From: Bacteroidaceae bacterium
GTDB lineage: Bacteria; Bacteroidota; Bacteroidia; Bacteroidales; Bacteroidaceae
DNA length: 8,197 bases
Assembly: GCA_016284115.1 (NCBI GenBank)
Contig: JAEEOD010000144.1
Coordinates: 1 to 8,197 of the forward strand
Direction: 5' to 3'
Made by a program: the position numbers and the translations under genes. Under the pieces are notes generated by a model, which was not told the DNA's origin, did no database searches, and worked only from the letters and a program-made list of their open reading frames with translations. Below, in pieces: positions 6,267-8,197 of this stretch; within the stretch, counting starts at the first letter, position 1; each line of letters starts with the position of its first letter.

Positions 6267-6781
6267 TATCCTTTAAATACTTTTTCCATACTTACACCTC
6301 TATTCTGAGCAACCATGTAAGCATCGCGCATCTCACTCAGCGCTTTGATAGTTGCCTTCACTAAGTTGTGAGGGTTAGAAGAACCCTTTGACTTAGCCAG
6401 CACGTCGGTAATACCTACGCTCTCCAGAACGGCACGCATAGCACCACCAGCCACAACACCAGTACCCTGAGATGCAGGCTTGATGAATACCTCAGCACCA
6501 CCAAACTTAGCTGTTTGCTCATGAGGAACTGTTCCTTTATATACTGGAACCTTTACCAAGTTCTTCTTTGCAGACTCAACACCCTTAGCAATTGCAGTGG
6601 TTACTTCGCTGGCCTTACCTAAGCCATAACCAATAACACCATCTTCATTACCAACCACCACAATGGCAGCGAAAGTGAAGGTTCTACCACCCTTGGTTAC
6701 CTTGGTTACACGATTAATTGCAACCAGTCTATCTTTCAGCTCTGTATCGCTAGAAACTTTTACTCTATTTAATTCTGCCAT
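6266..6781 (-). CDS. rpsE: 30S ribosomal protein S5 (uS5)
   Basis: S5 lies at the mRNA entry of the 30S subunit and takes part in decoding fidelity and mRNA unwinding. The protein is 171 aa (E. coli 167). The N-terminal double-stranded-RNA-binding-like domain spans about 12-78, with the signature VNRV-type stretch [20 protein letters not shown] at 22-41. The C-terminal domain holds [19 protein letters not shown] at 106-124. The loop that carries spectinomycin-resistance changes in E. coli (VxKGGR) looks wild type. It starts 5 nt after rplR, and its stop codon overlaps the rpmD ribosome binding site, so the two are probably coupled. Confidence 0.98.
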   Translation of the reverse strand: MAELNRVKVSSDTELKDRLVAINRVTKVTKGGRTFTFAAIVVVGNEDGVIGYGLGKASEVTTAIAKGVESAKKNLVKVPVYKGTVPHEQTAKFGGAEVFIKPASQGTGVVAGGAMRAVLESVGITDVLAKSKGSSNPHNLVKATIKALSEMRDAYMVAQNRGVSMEKVFKG

Positions 6782-6786
6782 AATGA

Positions 6787-7131
6787 TTAAAATTTAAGTC
6801 CACCGTTACGTGCGGCATCAGCCACTTCTTTAACTCTACCATGATATAAGTAACCATTACGGTCGAAAACTACTGTCGTAATGCCAGCTTCCTGAGCTCT
6901 CTTGGCAATCAGATCACCAACCTTAGCTGCTTGCTCTTTCTTTGGCATCTTTTCAGTCATACCGAGAGATGAAGCTGCAGCCAGTGTCTTGCCAGTTAAA
7001 TCATCAATCAACTGTACATAGATCTGCTTATTGCTTCTGAATACGGACATACGTGGTCTTTCAGCTGTGCCAGAGACCTTATTGCGTACTCTATATTTAA
7101 TCTTAATTCGTCTTTCTATCTTTGCTGTCAT
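6787..7131 (-). CDS. rplR: 50S ribosomal protein L18 (uL18)
   Basis: L18 binds 5S rRNA together with L5 and brings it into the central protuberance of the 50S subunit. The protein is 114 aa (E. coli 117). A basic N-terminal region ([17 protein letters not shown]) precedes the conserved [20 protein letters not shown] segment. [20 protein letters not shown] and the closing RNGGLKF are the C-terminal family signature. The gene lies 19 nt after rplF and 5 nt before rpsE. Its leader is A/T-rich without a Shine-Dalgarno sequence. Confidence 0.98.
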   Translation of the reverse strand: MTAKIERRIKIKYRVRNKVSGTAERPRMSVFRSNKQIYVQLIDDLTGKTLAAASSLGMTEKMPKKEQAAKVGDLIAKRAQEAGITTVVFDRNGYLYHGRVKEVADAARNGGLKF

Positions 7132-7150
7132 GATATATACAATTTAAATG

Positions 7151-7720
7151 TTACTTCGCGCCAGCTGCCTTACCAGACTTCCTGCGAATAATTTCACCAA
7201 CAAACTTAACGCCTTTTCCTTTGTAAGGTTCAGGCTTACGGAAAGAACGAATCTTAGCGCAAATCTGACCAAGGAGCTGCTTATCGCATGACTCTAACAA
7301 AATCAGTGGATTCTTGTTTCTTTCTGACTTTGTCTCCACTTTCACCTCAGGAGGTAACTGAATGAAAATTGGATGGGTATAACCCAATGCCAACTCAATG
7401 ATGTTGCCCTGATTAGAAACACGGTAACCAACACCGACCAACTCAAGTTCTTTCTTATATCCTTCAGATACGCCAACCACCATATTGTTAATCAACGCAC
7501 GATACAGACCATGATAAGCATGGCGCTGCTTTGGATCGTCCTGCATGGTCTCTTCATTCTCAACGAATGAGATATGGCCATCTTCGATAGTAACCTTGAT
7601 AGCAGGATTTACATACTGGCTCAATTCGCCCTTTGGACCCTTAACTGTCACTACATCATCCTTGAAGTTAACTGTAACTCCAGAAGGAATGCTAATGGGT
7701 AATTTTCCTATTCTTGACAT
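7151..7720 (-). CDS. rplF: 50S ribosomal protein L6 (uL6)
   Basis: L6 is a two-domain 50S protein near the sarcin-ricin loop and the factor-binding site. The protein is 189 aa (E. coli 177). The first L6 domain starts MSRIGKLPISIPSGV and covers about 1-82. The second covers about 83-175 and contains LVGVGYR (94-100) and the signature PEPYKGKGVKFVGEIIRRK at 163-181. It begins 15 nt after rpsH. The leader carries a perfect AGGAGG at 7 nt spacing, which fixes the start and is one of only two such sites in this operon stretch. Confidence 0.98.
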   Translation of the reverse strand: MSRIGKLPISIPSGVTVNFKDDVVTVKGPKGELSQYVNPAIKVTIEDGHISFVENEETMQDDPKQRHAYHGLYRALINNMVVGVSEGYKKELELVGVGYRVSNQGNIIELALGYTHPIFIQLPPEVKVETKSERNKNPLILLESCDKQLLGQICAKIRSFRKPEPYKGKGVKFVGEIIRRKSGKAAGAK

Positions 7721-7727
7721 GCTAAAT

Positions 7728-7733
7728 CCTCCT
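7728..7733 (-). promoter_or_regulatory. Perfect Shine-Dalgarno AGGAGG for rplF
   Basis: On the minus strand the junction reads TAATTAGGAGGATTTAGC and then ATG. AGGAGG begins 2 nt after the rpsH stop codon and lies 7 nt before the rplF start, an ideal spacing. It contrasts with the A/T-rich leaders of most neighbouring genes. Confidence 0.85.
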
Positions 7734-7735
7734 AA

Positions 7736-8131
7736 TTAATAAACGTAACACAATACTTCGCCACCAATCTTCTGCTCGGCAGCTTCTTTGTCTGTCATCA
7801 CACCCTTAGATGTTGAAAGAATAGCAATACCCAAGCCATTGATAACTCTTGGCATCTCTTTGTAACCAGTGTACTTACGCAAACCAGGAGAAGACACACG
7901 GATGAGCTTCTTGATTGCGTTCACCTTATTCACTGGGTCATACTTCAGCGCTACCTTAATGGTGCCCTGAGGACCGTCTTCTACAAACTTATAATTAAGA
8001 ATGTAGCCCTTGTCAAAAAGAATCTTAGTGATTTCTTTTTTCAAATTTGAGGCAGGAATCTCCACTACTCTGTGCTTTGCCTGAATAGCGTTTCTTAACC
8101 TCGTCAAATAATCTGCTATTGGATCAGTCAT
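7736..8131 (-). CDS. rpsH: 30S ribosomal protein S8 (uS8)
   Basis: S8 binds helix 21 of 16S rRNA and organises the central domain of the 30S subunit. In E. coli it is also the repressor of the spc operon. The protein is 131 aa (E. coli 130). It starts MTDPIADYLTRLRNA, and the C-terminal RNA-binding signature AILSTSKGVMTDKEAAEQ lies at about 103-120, ending GGEVLCYVY. It begins 54 nt after the rpsN stop codon, the widest gap inside this operon stretch. The gap holds only a 5-bp hairpin (TCAGG/CCTGA), too short to call as a control element. Any S8 repression site at rplE would lie outside the window. Confidence 0.98.
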   Translation of the reverse strand: MTDPIADYLTRLRNAIQAKHRVVEIPASNLKKEITKILFDKGYILNYKFVEDGPQGTIKVALKYDPVNKVNAIKKLIRVSSPGLRKYTGYKEMPRVINGLGIAILSTSKGVMTDKEAAEQKIGGEVLCYVY

Positions 8132-8185
8132 ATAATAAATAATTAAATTAATCAGGACTACCCTGACAATATTTAAACATTACTT

Positions 8186-8197
8186 TTACCAGCTTGC
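8186..8197 (-). CDS. rpsN: 30S ribosomal protein S14 (uS14), last three codons and stop
   Basis: Only GCA AGC TGG TAA is inside the window, encoding Ala-Ser-Trp and a stop. Bacterial S14 proteins usually end in this ASW (KKASW in Bacteroidetes), and rpsN is the gene expected directly upstream of rpsH in the spc operon. The match in both C-terminus and position supports the call despite its shortness. Whether this S14 is the zinc-free or zinc-binding type cannot be seen. Confidence 0.8.
   Translation of the reverse strand, partial: ASW

Noticed and set aside
1146..7739. Plus-strand reading frames of 60-75 codons across the operon
   Set aside because: Each lies antisense within or across conserved ribosomal, rpoA or rpmD genes and lacks leader signals or recognisable protein features.
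8152..8166. Hairpin TCAGG-ACTAC-CCTGA between rpsN and rpsH
   Set aside because: A 5-bp stem with no T-run is too weak for a terminator, and nothing links it to known S8 control sites.

Overview
The window shows a bacterium of the order Bacteroidales, most likely a relative of Bacteroides or Phocaeicola. Four observations support this. Almost every gene has an A/T-rich leader with no Shine-Dalgarno sequence. The one recognisable promoter has the Bacteroidetes form (TTTG, 19 nt, TAACTTTG). The RpoA, L17 and L36 sequences are of the Bacteroidetes type. The gene at the left edge encodes the periplasmic beta-propeller start of what looks like a hybrid two-component sensor, a family very common in gut Bacteroidales. 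The species cannot be fixed from this sequence alone.

Positions 956-8197 hold the distal spc operon and the alpha operon, all on the minus strand, so transcription runs from the right edge to the left. In order of transcription the genes are rpsN (last codons only), rpsH, rplF, rplR, rpsE, rpmD, rplO, secY, infA, rpmJ, rpsM, rpsK, rpsD, rpoA and rplQ. All genes are co-directional with gaps of 2 to 54 nt, and all reading frames are intact. The cluster makes proteins of the 30S and 50S subunits, initiation factor IF-1, the SecY translocon pore and the alpha subunit of RNA polymerase. A clean intrinsic terminator (906-934) closes the operon 21 nt after rplQ. The best operon-level oddities are the absence of map between secY and infA and two perfect AGGAGG ribosome binding sites (before rplF and rpmD) in an operon that otherwise lacks them. 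L36 and S4 are also both of the zinc-free type.

Positions 563-955 contain no convincing gene. This stretch holds the operon terminator, a short GGTGAA tandem, two ATTGACAAT copies 16 bp apart, a perfect 21-bp palindrome followed by a T-rich run on the plus strand, and a promoter for the next gene. Positions 1-562 hold that gene, a partial minus-strand coding region cut by the left edge.

I see no clearly new system. Most of the window is textbook core machinery. The least explained part is the 340-nt intergenic stretch and the truncated sensor gene beside it.
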